From: an uncultured Planctomycetaceae bacterium
GTDB taxonomy: Bacteria > Planctomycetota > Planctomycetia > Pirellulales > UBA1268
Length of the DNA: 10,070 nucleotides
Reading direction: 5' to 3'
Assembly: GCA_903958265.1 (NCBI GenBank)
Contig: CAJBSQ010000375.1
Span: forward strand, 1-10,070
The stretch's first letter is position 1, and every line of letters begins with the position of its first letter. Below, piece by piece: positions 1-6,701 of the stretch. Position numbers and translations under genes: made by a program. The notes below the pieces were generated by a model. The model was not told the DNA's origin. It did not search any database and saw nothing but the letters and a program-made list of their open reading frames with translations.

Positions 1-164
1 GTCTACACTGAAGAATATCCAGGCTGTGTGCAGCGTCGTCTCCGTCAGCGAGGGCGGGTAGGCGAAGGGGGTCGGCGAACGCTCGCGGAGCCTTGGGCGT
101 ATCCTCGCCCCGGCGACGCGACTTTTGCCGCCCCCGAGCCGGCGAACCACGTACGTCGAATGCG
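1..164. other. left-edge region, no supportable gene
   Basis: No convincing coding region was found on either strand. One + frame is open from the edge to a TGA at 187-189, but its translation is arginine- and glycine-rich and resembles nothing I know, so it is probably a GC-driven open frame. Another + frame stops at a TAG at 59-61 and could be the last 19 codons of an upstream gene, which cannot be tested here. A weak hairpin (GGGCG 95-99 with CGCCC 106-110) is present. I could not identify a promoter for the gene at 206, although one would be expected here. Confidence 0.4.
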
Positions 165-204
165 CTCTAGGGGTGTCGTCAATCTCTGAGGGGTGAGGTC
201 AATC
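165..204 (+). repeat. imperfect 20-bp tandem direct repeat before the first gene
   Basis: Two adjacent 20-bp units, 165-184 and 185-204, share the core aggggtgNNgtcaatc at 169-184 and 189-204, with only the two N positions differing (tc versus ag). The second copy carries the likely ribosome binding site of the following gene (TGAGG at 194-198, 7 nt before the ATG at 206). The first copy lacks a good GAGG. This may be a duplicated leader segment or a direct-repeat operator; neither role is shown. Confidence 0.6.
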
Positions 205-205
205 C

Positions 206-505
206 ATGCACCGTCTTCGTCACGCCCTGCCGACGCTCGTGCTGCTCGCCATGGTTGGCCTCCTGGCCTCTGCCGAGGCGCTCGGATGTCCCAACTGCAA
301 GGATGCCGTCGATACGTCCGACCCCGACGGACTCAACGTGGCCCGCGGCTACTTTTACAGCATCATCTTGATGCTCGCGATGCCGCTCACGCTCGTGAGT
401 TCGTTCGGTGCCTACGTGTGGCGTGAGATGCGGCGGCAGAAGGCGGCGGCCACACCGGTGGTGCCGGCGTCGGAATCCGACGGCTCCGGACCTTCGCTCC
501 CGTGA
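206..505 (+). CDS. small exported CPxC membrane protein, function unknown
   Basis: This is a 99-residue protein of unknown function. Residues 8-24 are a hydrophobic signal-like segment ending near SAEA, so the chain after it should lie outside the cytoplasm. A CPNC motif (C28, C31) followed by K32 comes right after the likely cleavage site and could bind a metal or do thiol chemistry. A second hydrophobic span covers about residues 51-70 and is followed by a basic WREMRRQK stretch, which suggests a C-terminus in the cytoplasm. The start is supported by TGAGG 7 nt upstream. The stop overlaps the GTG start of the next gene in GTGA, which implies translational coupling and a shared function. From memory, small CPxCK proteins with this kind of transmembrane segment occur in planctomycetes, sometimes near respiratory genes, but no respiratory gene is visible here. 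C28 is not in a good lipobox. Confidence 0.75.
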   Translation: MHRLRHALPTLVLLAMVGLLASAEALGCPNCKDAVDTSDPDGLNVARGYFYSIILMLAMPLTLVSSFGAYVWREMRRQKAAATPVVPASESDGSGPSLP

Positions 506-2604
506 ACGCCGCCCGGCCGGCCCGCAACTTCCTCGCCCCCGGGGAGCGGCGACGTCTGTTCTGGATGCTCGTGCCTGCGGGCGTCGCGCTGATCGTGGTG
601 CTGGGCTGGGTGGAGCGGACCTGGTTTCCGCGCCCCCGCGGTGGACAGCCCCAGGTTGACACGCGACTCGAGGCGGTGGCCGGCCGCGGGCCGCAGGGAG
701 ATGAGGTCGTCATCGAACGCGACCCAGACCCGCTGGAACACCCGGCGATGGCGGCCTTGAGTGCCTCGCTCGATTCGCTCGCCAAGGTGCGGGATGCCAC
801 TGTCTTTCGAGACGCCGACAACGATGCCTGGTTTCAGACCTGGACGACGCTCCGCGACGTCGGCCTTGATGGGCTCCGTCGGGCGCGATCGCAGCAGGTG
901 GGCTTTCGCGAACTGTTCGGCCAGCCGCGGTCGTTTCGCGGGCGGCTGGTGCGGATGCAAGGCACGCTGCACAGGGCGGAGCAACTCACGGCCCCGCGGA
1001 ACGACTACGGCGTCGAGTCGTACTGGCAGTGCTGGATGGAGCCGGCGGGCGGGCCGGCATCGCCGGTGGTGGTGCAGTGCCTGGCGCTGCCTGCGGGGAT
1101 GCCCTCCGGCATGGATATCGAGGAGCCGGTCGAGATCCTCGGCTACTTCTTCAAGAACTACGCCTACAACGCCGCCGACGCCATCCGCGTGGCGCCGCTG
1201 ATCATGACCCTCGAGCCGATCCGGCTGCCGTCTGGCCCGGCGGCGTCGCGAGGGCCCTCTGGCACCGGGGATCTTCTCCCGGCCGTGGCCGCCGCCGCGC
1301 GGGTCGCTACCGAACCCGGCTCGAGCCTCGAGTCATTTCTCGCCATCAAGCAGATCGCCGTCGGCGACCGGGCGGCGGTCGACGCGGCTGCTCCCTGGGG
1401 CGAAGACCAGGAGCAGGTGCTCGTCAAGGTGATCTCCCGTCTGGCCGCACCCGCGCCGCTGCAGGCCCGCTGGCGGGATGGCGCCGCCGCGGTTTCTCCC
1501 CGCGGCGAGCCACCCTCGATCACCGACCGGCTCGTGAAGGTTCACGGGCGGGCCACGTTCGTCGCCCCCCGCCGACTGCCTGCTGACCTTGCGGAACGAC
1601 TGGGGCGGGCGTCCTACGATCTGGTCCGCATCGTGGACGAGCGGGCTGCGATCGTCGACGTGGTGGTGCCGCGGGCACCGGTGGCCTGGGCCCGCTGGCG
1701 GCCGATCGATGAGCCGGCCGAGGCCTGGGCACTCCCGCTGACCGCGAAGGTCGGGCCGAGGCCGGTCGGCACGGACGCATTCCAGGCATGGCCCGAGGCC
1801 GCCCACGACCTCCTCGTGGCGGCCACGGCCGTGTCCTGGCAGCCGCCCACGCCCCTCGGCCGACTGGGCATGGACTATGCCCTTTTCGACACCGTAGTCG
1901 ACGACCGCAAACTCGAACCCGGCGACACCGAGGCCTTCTGGCGGGTGATGGCGGCCGCGCGGCGGACGACTCCCGCGGAAGTGGCCCGCGCTGCTGGACG
2001 CCGGACCGACGTGCTGGATCTCATCGATCCGGCCCGGAAGTGGTTCGCCTCGCATCGGGGCGACCCTGTGGTGATCGACGGTGTGGCGCGGCGGGCCACG
2101 CGGATCGCGATCGACGATCCAGACCGTCGCGAGGCAGTCGGGGACGACCATTACTGGGAGCTCGAGGTGTTCGCTGACACGCCGACCATCAAGGTCAATG
2201 AGCGGATCCAAGACCGCTACCCGATCGTCTGCTGCGTGGCGAAACTGCCGGCCGGCATGCCCTCGGGCGAAGACATCAGCGAGCGGGTGCGGGTGCCGGC
2301 CTTCGGCTTCAAACGGTACAGCTACCCGCTCCGCGACCCGCAAAGCGCGCTGCCGCCGGCCGCTGACGAGGTCAAAGGGGAGCGGGTGTCGACGGCGCTG
2401 GTGATCGGGCCGGGGGTGGAGTGGCTCAGGCCACCCTCGCCGGCAGGAGCCTCGAACCTGCTGTTCGGCGTGTTCGCCGGGATTCTCGGCCTCCTTGGAG
2501 CGGTGTTCGCGGTGAACGCCTGGATGGCCCGCCGCGACCGGCGAGCGGCGGAGCGGCGGCGGAGGGAGGCGATGCCCGAGCGTCTCGACCTGCCGAGCGA
2601 GTGA
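502..2604 (+). CDS. 700-residue membrane-anchored protein with duplicated PAGMPSG/FKxYxY domain
   Basis: I recognise this only as a planctomycete-type hypothetical protein. Residues 19-37 form an N-terminal membrane segment after a basic stretch (GERRR). About residues 653-675 form a second one, followed by a very basic tail. The long middle part is probably extracytoplasmic. It contains a duplicated module. In copy A, YW is at 174-175, PAGMPSG at 197-203 and FFKNYAY at 216-222. In copy B, YW is at 551-552, PAGMPSG at 583-589 and GFKRYSY at 602-608. The PAGMPSG-to-FK spacing is identical in both copies. A less clear third copy may lie around residues 340-400. The GTG start at 502 overlaps the upstream TGA by GTGA. 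No enzyme motif is visible. The repeat suggests a binding or structural role outside the cytoplasmic membrane, working with the small CPxC protein. Confidence 0.8.
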   Translation: MNAARPARNFLAPGERRRLFWMLVPAGVALIVVLGWVERTWFPRPRGGQPQVDTRLEAVAGRGPQGDEVVIERDPDPLEHPAMAALSASLDSLAKVRDATVFRDADNDAWFQTWTTLRDVGLDGLRRARSQQVGFRELFGQPRSFRGRLVRMQGTLHRAEQLTAPRNDYGVESYWQCWMEPAGGPASPVVVQCLALPAGMPSGMDIEEPVEILGYFFKNYAYNAADAIRVAPLIMTLEPIRLPSGPAASRGPSGTGDLLPAVAAAARVATEPGSSLESFLAIKQIAVGDRAAVDAAAPWGEDQEQVLVKVISRLAAPAPLQARWRDGAAAVSPRGEPPSITDRLVKVHGRATFVAPRRLPADLAERLGRASYDLVRIVDERAAIVDVVVPRAPVAWARWRPIDEPAEAWALPLTAKVGPRPVGTDAFQAWPEAAHDLLVAATAVSWQPPTPLGRLGMDYALFDTVVDDRKLEPGDTEAFWRVMAAARRTTPAEVARAAGRRTDVLDLIDPARKWFASHRGDPVVIDGVARRATRIAIDDPDRREAVGDDHYWELEVFADTPTIKVNERIQDRYPIVCCVAKLPAGMPSGEDISERVRVPAFGFKRYSYPLRDPQSALPPAADEVKGERVSTALVIGPGVEWLRPPSPAGASNLLFGVFAGILGLLGAVFAVNAWMARRDRRAAERRRREAMPERLDLPSE

Positions 2605-2629
2605 AGCCGGCCCCCCCTTCGCGCCGGCT
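2605..2629 (+). terminator. short GC hairpin directly after the stop codon
   Basis: AGCCGGC (2605-2611) pairs perfectly with GCCGGCT (2623-2629) across an 11-nt loop and begins on the base after the TGA. No U-tract follows, so it is weak as an intrinsic terminator. It may act together with the next hairpin or protect the 3' end of the transcript. Confidence 0.35.
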
Positions 2630-2646
2630 GGCATCTGGCTTTAGAT

Positions 2647-2680
2647 AGGGGGCTCCGGCACGGCCGGCCCCCTTCCTTCT
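2647..2680 (+). terminator. GC hairpin with a pyrimidine-rich tail
   Basis: AGGGGGC (2647-2653) pairs perfectly with GCCCCCT (2667-2673), and TCCTTCT follows. It sits between the two-gene unit and mdh and is the better of the two hairpins in this gap. The tail is not a pure T-run, so termination here is plausible but not certain. Confidence 0.45.
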
Positions 2681-2705
2681 CGATTCCCTCCGGAACCCTC
2701 CCGCC

Positions 2706-3656
2706 ATGCGACGCGCGAAGATTGCGATCATCGGAGCCGGCAACGTCGGCGCCACCACCGCCCACTGGTGTGCGGCCGCCGAACTCGGCGATATCGTGCT
2801 GCTCGACATCCCCGCCACCGAGGGCATGCCCGCCGGCAAGGCGCTCGACCTGTTCCAGGCCTCCCCGATCGTCGGCTTTGATTCCAAGGTGACCGGCACG
2901 ACCGACTGGGCCGATGCCGCCGGCAGTGACGTGGTGGTGGTGACGGCGGGCATCGCCCGCAAGCCGGGCATGAGCCGCGACGACCTGCTCTCGACGAATG
3001 CGAAGATCGTCGGCGACGTCGCGGCCAAGATCCGCGAAACGAGCCCCGACGCCGTGGTGATCGTCGTCTCCAATCCGCTCGATGCCATGGTGCAGCGGAC
3101 GTTCCAGGTGACCGGTTTTCCGGCGAATCGCGTGATCGGTCAGGCGGGCATCCTCGACACGGCCCGCTACTGCTCGTTTCTGGCGCTGGAGTTGGGCGTG
3201 AGTGTGGAGGACATCTCGGCCATGCTGCTCGGTGGCCACGGCGACACCATGGTGCCGATCCCGAGTTGCACGAGCGTTGGCGGGATCCCGGTCACGCAAC
3301 TGGTGTCGGCGGACCGCCTGGAAAAGATCGTCGATCGCGCCCGCAACGGCGGCGCCGAGATCGTCGCGCTCCTCAAGACGGGGAGCGCCTACTACGCCCC
3401 GGCCGCCGCAACCACGCAGATGGTCGAGGCCGTGGTGAAGGACAAGAAGCGGCTCGTTCCCTGCGCGGCCTACTGCGACAAGGAATACGGCGTCGGCGGC
3501 TACTTCGTGGGGGTGCCCGTGGTGCTTGGCACCGGCGGCGTGGAGAAGATCATCGAGCTGGAGTTGCTGCCCACCGAGCGGGCCGCCCTCGACAAGAGCA
3601 TCGCCGCCGTCAAGGAGCTGGTCGCCACGATGAACCGGCTCACAGCGTCGGCCTGA
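2706..3656 (+). CDS. mdh: malate dehydrogenase (NAD-dependent, LDH-like type)
   Basis: This soluble TCA-cycle enzyme interconverts malate and oxaloacetate with NAD. At 316 residues it has the normal length of the LDH-like bacterial MDH group. The Rossmann motif GAGNVG is at residues 10-15. D34, at the end of the second strand, fits a preference for NAD over NADP. The substrate loop ARKPGMSRDD has R85 and R91 for binding the dicarboxylate; arginine rather than glutamine at the discriminating position argues for MDH and against lactate dehydrogenase. N123 in SNPLD, the D151/R154 pair in GILDTAR and the catalytic H178 in GGHGD are all present, so the protein should be active. No clear Shine-Dalgarno sequence precedes the ATG. 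The gene stands alone between hairpins and is probably a separate unit unrelated to the flagellar cluster downstream. Confidence 0.96.
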   Translation: MRRAKIAIIGAGNVGATTAHWCAAAELGDIVLLDIPATEGMPAGKALDLFQASPIVGFDSKVTGTTDWADAAGSDVVVVTAGIARKPGMSRDDLLSTNAKIVGDVAAKIRETSPDAVVIVVSNPLDAMVQRTFQVTGFPANRVIGQAGILDTARYCSFLALELGVSVEDISAMLLGGHGDTMVPIPSCTSVGGIPVTQLVSADRLEKIVDRARNGGAEIVALLKTGSAYYAPAAATTQMVEAVVKDKKRLVPCAAYCDKEYGVGGYFVGVPVVLGTGGVEKIIELELLPTERAALDKSIAAVKELVATMNRLTASA

Positions 3657-3661
3657 GGCCT

Positions 3662-3702
3662 CCCCGCCTTCGCGGCTTGCCCGGCTTGCCGCGCGGGCGG
3701 GG
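3662..3702 (+). terminator. strong GC-rich stem-loop after mdh
   Basis: The outer stem CCCCGCC (3662-3668) pairs with GGCGGGG (3696-3702). The inner stem CGCGGC (3671-3676) pairs with GCCGCG (3688-3693). This gives 13 base pairs with a 2x2 internal loop and an 11-nt apical loop. It starts 5 bases after the mdh stop. No T-run follows, so it may be a Rho-associated or mRNA-stabilising hairpin rather than a classical terminator. The apical part contains a perfect tandem repeat of cggcttgcc (3673-3681 and 3682-3690). Confidence 0.5.
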
Positions 3703-3810
3703 GACGACGGCCGCTGGCGTTGCTCCCGGCTGGTGTCGTGGGCTAGAACCCGCCGTCCTGTCCTTGTGGCGGGTCTGCCCGGGCTTGGCCTCGGCAGCCG
3801 GTTCCTCAGC

Positions 3811-3816
3811 GAGGTG
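3811..3816 (+). promoter_or_regulatory. ribosome binding site that fixes the hydrolase-like start
   Basis: GAGGTG lies 6 nt before the ATG at 3823. It supports that start over the in-frame ATG at 3733, whose extra 30 codons show no family similarity and run through the intergenic region. Confidence 0.6.
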
Positions 3817-3822
3817 CGTTGC

Positions 3823-4500
3823 ATGAATGGCCGCCGTTCCAAACAAGCATGCGGACCTTCCGCTGCGACGCTCCCGGCCGAGCGCCGGCATGCCGTCCCC
3901 GACTGGACGGAAGGCATGCCCGTGTTCATCCCCCAGGCCTACGAGGCCGGGTATGACTATCCGCTGCTCGTGTGGATCACCGATCCGCTCGCCGGATCCT
4001 TCGATCTTGGCCGCGTCATGGCCGGGGTCAGCCTGCGAAACTTCGTCGCCGTGCAGGCGGCCGGCGGTGCCACCGCGGTCTGGCGGGCGGTCGACCGGGT
4101 TCGCGACCGGCTGAGCATCCACCCGCGGCGGATCTGGCTCGTGGGCCAATCAACAGGTGGCACCGAGGCCTTCCGCATCGCCTGCCGGCACCCCGAATCG
4201 TTCGCCGGGGCCGTCTCGCTGGGGGGAGCGTTTCCGCTGGAGGAATCGATGTTCGCCCGCATCCGGGGCGTGCGCCGGATGCCGATGCTGTACTGCTGCA
4301 CCGCCGCCGCCGCGGCCTCGTCGGCCTCCCACACCGACCGCATGCTCCGGCTTTTCCATGCTGCCGGTGCGATGCTCGCGATGCGGATGTACCAGGGGTC
4401 GGGCGACCTTTCGAAGGCGGCACTCGGCGACGTAAACCGCTGGCTGATGGACGAGATCTGCAGTTCCGCCAGCACGTCGCGGACCGCCGTGGCCGGCTAG
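3823..4500 (+). CDS. alpha/beta-hydrolase-like protein, probably missing catalytic residues
   Basis: This 225-residue protein has an esterase/phospholipase-like alpha/beta-hydrolase core. A strand pattern FIPQAY...YPLLVWI (35-52) leads to the nucleophile elbow GQSTGG with S110, preceded by IWLVG, and then to a helix and strand (AGAVSLGG, 129-135). In active members a GxxD acid loop and a GGH- or GHE-type histidine loop follow. Here the acid region reads YCCTAAAAASS (157-167), and the expected histidine position reads GSGDLS (192-197) before the usual closing helix (GDVNRWLMDEI, 202-212). No histidine occurs after H179. The protein may therefore be a pseudo-enzyme, or may use other residues such as H170 or D172. 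There is no signal peptide. The gene is bounded by a hairpin on one side and an intrinsic terminator on the other, so it is likely monocistronic. Its substrate is unknown. Confidence 0.75.
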   Translation: MNGRRSKQACGPSAATLPAERRHAVPDWTEGMPVFIPQAYEAGYDYPLLVWITDPLAGSFDLGRVMAGVSLRNFVAVQAAGGATAVWRAVDRVRDRLSIHPRRIWLVGQSTGGTEAFRIACRHPESFAGAVSLGGAFPLEESMFARIRGVRRMPMLYCCTAAAAASSASHTDRMLRLFHAAGAMLAMRMYQGSGDLSKAALGDVNRWLMDEICSSASTSRTAVAG

Positions 4501-4514
4501 CCGCACGGTTTTTT
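4487..4514 (+). terminator. intrinsic terminator overlapping the hydrolase stop codon
   Basis: CCGTG (4487-4491) pairs with CACGG (4504-4508). Inside it, CGG (4494-4496) pairs with CCG (4501-4503) around a CTAG loop, leaving a 2-nt bulge at 4492-4493. Six Ts follow at once (4509-4514). The stop codon TAG lies in the loop region. This is the best intrinsic terminator in the window and marks the boundary before the flagellar cluster. Confidence 0.7.
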
Positions 4515-4540
4515 GCCTCTCCACCACGGCGCTTCAGGGA

Positions 4541-4545
4541 AAGGA
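4541..4545 (+). promoter_or_regulatory. ribosome binding site of the GHKL-like gene
   Basis: AAGGA, within the purine run AGGGAAAGGA, lies 5 nt before the ATG at 4551. It selects this start over upstream in-frame starts that lie inside the previous gene. Confidence 0.6.
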
Positions 4546-4550
4546 TTCCC

Positions 4551-5081
4551 ATGACACACGCATCAGCCCACGACGGCTCCGATCCCGCCACCGCCGCCGA
4601 CGGGCGCCTGAGCGACGGGCCCATCATCCTGCCGATGCCGGCGGCTCGGGGGACGGCCGTCCGCGAACTCCTCGAGTCGATCATCGCCGCGCAGGCCAAC
4701 GCTCGGGCTGTGTCCGGCGATCAGCTCCGGGTGACGCTCGACGTGCCCGTCAGTCAGGTGATCGATGCCGATCCCGAGATGGTCCGCGGACTCCTCGAGC
4801 CGCTCATGGCCGCCGCGATTGCCGCCGCGAGTCATCCGGCAGTGCGGACCGATGGCCCGCGGCTCCGCGAGGTCGTGGTGACCGGAATCGACACCGCCGA
4901 CGCCTTCGAACTGGAAATCGCCGATTCAGGGTCTGCCCCCGTGGATGATCGGTCACTCGCCGCCTGCTGCGACCTCGCCCGCCGATGTGGTGCGGAGATC
5001 ACGGCAATGCGGTGTCCGGAGGGGGGCACGGCGGTCACCCTGCGCCTGGCTCGCCGCCGAGCCCGCCGCAACGCCGCCTGA
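4551..5081 (+). CDS. degenerate GHKL (histidine-kinase-type) ATPase-domain protein
   Basis: This 176-residue protein resembles a lone HATPase domain without a histidine-containing dimerisation region. Residues 73-93 (DPEMVRGLLEPLMAAAIAAA) match the helix that normally carries the N-box, but the ATP/Mg-binding asparagine is replaced and the stretch is alanine-rich. ELEIADSG (120-127) corresponds to the G1 box DxGxG with its second glycine missing. GGTAVTLRLARR (158-169) matches the closing strand after the G2 region. The C-terminus is very basic. The first 30 residues look disordered. Nucleotide binding is therefore doubtful, and the domain may be a protein-binding remnant, for instance of an anti-sigma or chemotaxis-like regulator. 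It is the first gene after the terminator, lies 43 bp before fliF on the same strand, and probably shares its transcript. Confidence 0.65.
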   Translation: MTHASAHDGSDPATAADGRLSDGPIILPMPAARGTAVRELLESIIAAQANARAVSGDQLRVTLDVPVSQVIDADPEMVRGLLEPLMAAAIAAASHPAVRTDGPRLREVVVTGIDTADAFELEIADSGSAPVDDRSLAACCDLARRCGAEITAMRCPEGGTAVTLRLARRRARRNAA

Positions 5082-5124
5082 AGCCGACGCTCCCGACCTC
5101 CGAGAATGAATCCGGAACTGCATC

Positions 5125-6687
5125 ATGGACCACGACGCTTCGCCCGATACGCACCGCCGACCCTCCCGGGTAACCCCCGCGCAGGTGATCGCGCTGGGGC
5201 TGATCGCCGCCTCGATCGGCTGGGGAGCATGGCTGCTCCGCGACCGGCCCGCGAGCGAGGAGGTCGAACTGCTCGCCGGCACGGTGCTCCCGTCGTCGGA
5301 GCTGGCGATCGTGGAGGCGGCCTTCGATCGGGCGCAGCTGTCGGGCCACCGCACGGAGGACGGCCGGGTGTGGGTGCCGCGGCCGCGGCAGAGCGCCTAC
5401 ATGCGGGCGCTGGTAGACGCAGAGGCGTTGCCCCGCGAGTTTGGCAGCAGCCTGCGACGGGCGCTGGAGCGGAACAGCCCGTGGCAGAGCAGGGCGGCCC
5501 AGGAGGAACTCTTGCGGGTCGCCGTCCAAGAAGAACTGTCCCACGTGATCTGTTCGATGCCTGGGATCGAGCGGGCAGCAGTGCTCTACGACGTGGAGGA
5601 TCGCGGCTCATTCAATGGCTCGCTGGCCGCAGGGCCGGCGCGGACGGCGAGCGTCAACGTCCGCACGCAGCCCGATGTGGAACTCGAGCCGGCCCGCGTG
5701 CAGGCGATCCGCGTGCTCGTGGCGGCGTCGATCGCCGGGCTCGCGCCGGATCGCGTGGCCGTCACCGACTTGCGGAGTGGCCGCGTGCATGCCGGCCCGC
5801 TGGAAGCTCCCGAATCCGCCGAGCCGCTGGCCGAGGTGGATCCGGAACTGGCCCGCCGCATCGCGCATGAGCGGCATCTGGCCGCGAAGGTGCGGCAGGC
5901 GCTGTCGTTCGTGAAGGGCGTCGTCGTGGATGTCTCGGTGTCGTTTGCATCCGCCGCGCCGGTGCCCGAGGTGCTTGCCGAGCCTGGCCTGCCGGCCCGG
6001 CAGCAGCGGGTGGCCGACGCCAATGCACCGGCTGAGGTGGAGATCGCCGACGATCTAGCCATTCCTGCCGTGGTTGCGTCGACGTCGTGTCGTGATCTCG
6101 CCCTCGATCCCGACACGATCCTGGTGACCTTGGCCGTGCCTGAGACATGGTTCGATGCGGCGGACCGGGCCGCGCGGCAGCGGGATGCCACTGCCGTGAA
6201 GGCGACCATCGACCGCGTCGAGGAGGAGCGGCTCCGCGAGCACGTCCTGCAGCTGCTGCCCCCGGGCTCCAGCCCCGATGCCCGCCGCGTGATGATCACG
6301 CGGTTCCCAGGGGGCTCGTCGCGGGCTGAATCCTCTACTGCCCGGGTGGCCGCGGCCGCAGCCCCAGTCGCCGCTGCGGCGCCTTTATCAGCAGGCCGCC
6401 CCCTGAACCCGCAGACGATCGGCGGGTACGTGGATGTCACCGTGCAGGCGGTCTCCACCGGCCGGTTCAGTGACGTACCCCGCGAGGTGTGGATGATCGT
6501 GATGGCCAAGTGCTGCGCATTGCTCGCCTACCTGATGTTTCGCAGCGGTTCCGGATCCAACGAGCGGCTGCCGGTTCGGCAGCGGGGTGACGCGTCTGGG
6601 CCCTCCTCGCGGATCAACTGGGCGTCGATGGACGAGCCTGCCGAACCCGTCGACCGCGACACACCCCGGCGGCGGATGGCCGCCTGA
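5125..6687 (+). CDS. fliF: flagellar MS-ring protein FliF, divergent
   Basis: FliF forms the inner-membrane ring that holds the type III export gate. This 520-residue protein has TM1 at about 20-38. A first ring-building motif domain covers about 47-105 and includes a WVPRPRQ strand and EALPREFG. A second (YscJ/FliF type) covers about 127-222 and contains QEELSHVICSMPGIERAAVLY and an RVQAIRVLV...GLAPDRVAVTD pattern. A long third periplasmic region runs to about 450, then TM2 covers 455-472. The long periplasmic part is flagellar; SctJ of injectisomes is about half this length. The cytoplasmic tail (473-520) has only about 48 residues, against roughly 90-100 in well-studied FliF, and in those proteins it binds FliG. 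An alanine/valine-rich stretch at about 406-422 looks like a linker. Only a weak GGA precedes the ATG. fliO follows 14 bp after the stop codon. Confidence 0.86.
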   Translation: MDHDASPDTHRRPSRVTPAQVIALGLIAASIGWGAWLLRDRPASEEVELLAGTVLPSSELAIVEAAFDRAQLSGHRTEDGRVWVPRPRQSAYMRALVDAEALPREFGSSLRRALERNSPWQSRAAQEELLRVAVQEELSHVICSMPGIERAAVLYDVEDRGSFNGSLAAGPARTASVNVRTQPDVELEPARVQAIRVLVAASIAGLAPDRVAVTDLRSGRVHAGPLEAPESAEPLAEVDPELARRIAHERHLAAKVRQALSFVKGVVVDVSVSFASAAPVPEVLAEPGLPARQQRVADANAPAEVEIADDLAIPAVVASTSCRDLALDPDTILVTLAVPETWFDAADRAARQRDATAVKATIDRVEEERLREHVLQLLPPGSSPDARRVMITRFPGGSSRAESSTARVAAAAAPVAAAAPLSAGRPLNPQTIGGYVDVTVQAVSTGRFSDVPREVWMIVMAKCCALLAYLMFRSGSGSNERLPVRQRGDASGPSSRINWASMDEPAEPVDRDTPRRRMAA

Positions 6688-6688
6688 C

Positions 6689-6695
6689 GGGAGGA
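6689..6695 (+). promoter_or_regulatory. strong ribosome binding site of fliO
   Basis: GGGAGGA lies 6 nt before the ATG at 6702, immediately after the fliF stop. It is the best Shine-Dalgarno match in the cluster and fixes the fliO start. Confidence 0.7.
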
Positions 6696-6701
6696 TCCTC
6701 G

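Noticed and set aside
281..291. lipoprotein lipobox at C28 of the small CPxC protein
   Set aside because: The preceding residues are A-L-G, with leucine in the position that should be small, so lipidation is not supported.
1333..2634. 433-codon open frame on the - strand
   Set aside because: It is opposite the 700-residue protein, with R/P/H-biased composition and no recognisable motif.
2322..3929. 535-codon open frame on the - strand opposite mdh
   Set aside because: It is antisense to a complete malate dehydrogenase. Its translation is rich in R, G and H with no family pattern, as expected from GC-rich third positions of mdh.
4441..4516. possible sigma-54-type promoter before the flagellar cluster
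   Set aside because: GG and GC pairs are present, but none have the required 10-base spacing between the -24 and -12 elements.
3972..4550. N-terminal extension of the GHKL-like gene
   Set aside because: It overlaps the hydrolase-like gene in another frame and crosses the terminator. The ATG at 4551 has a good ribosome binding site.
5586..6509. 307-codon open frame on the - strand opposite fliF
   Set aside because: It is rich in S, A, T and R with no family pattern, and fliF is well supported by its domain order and neighbours.
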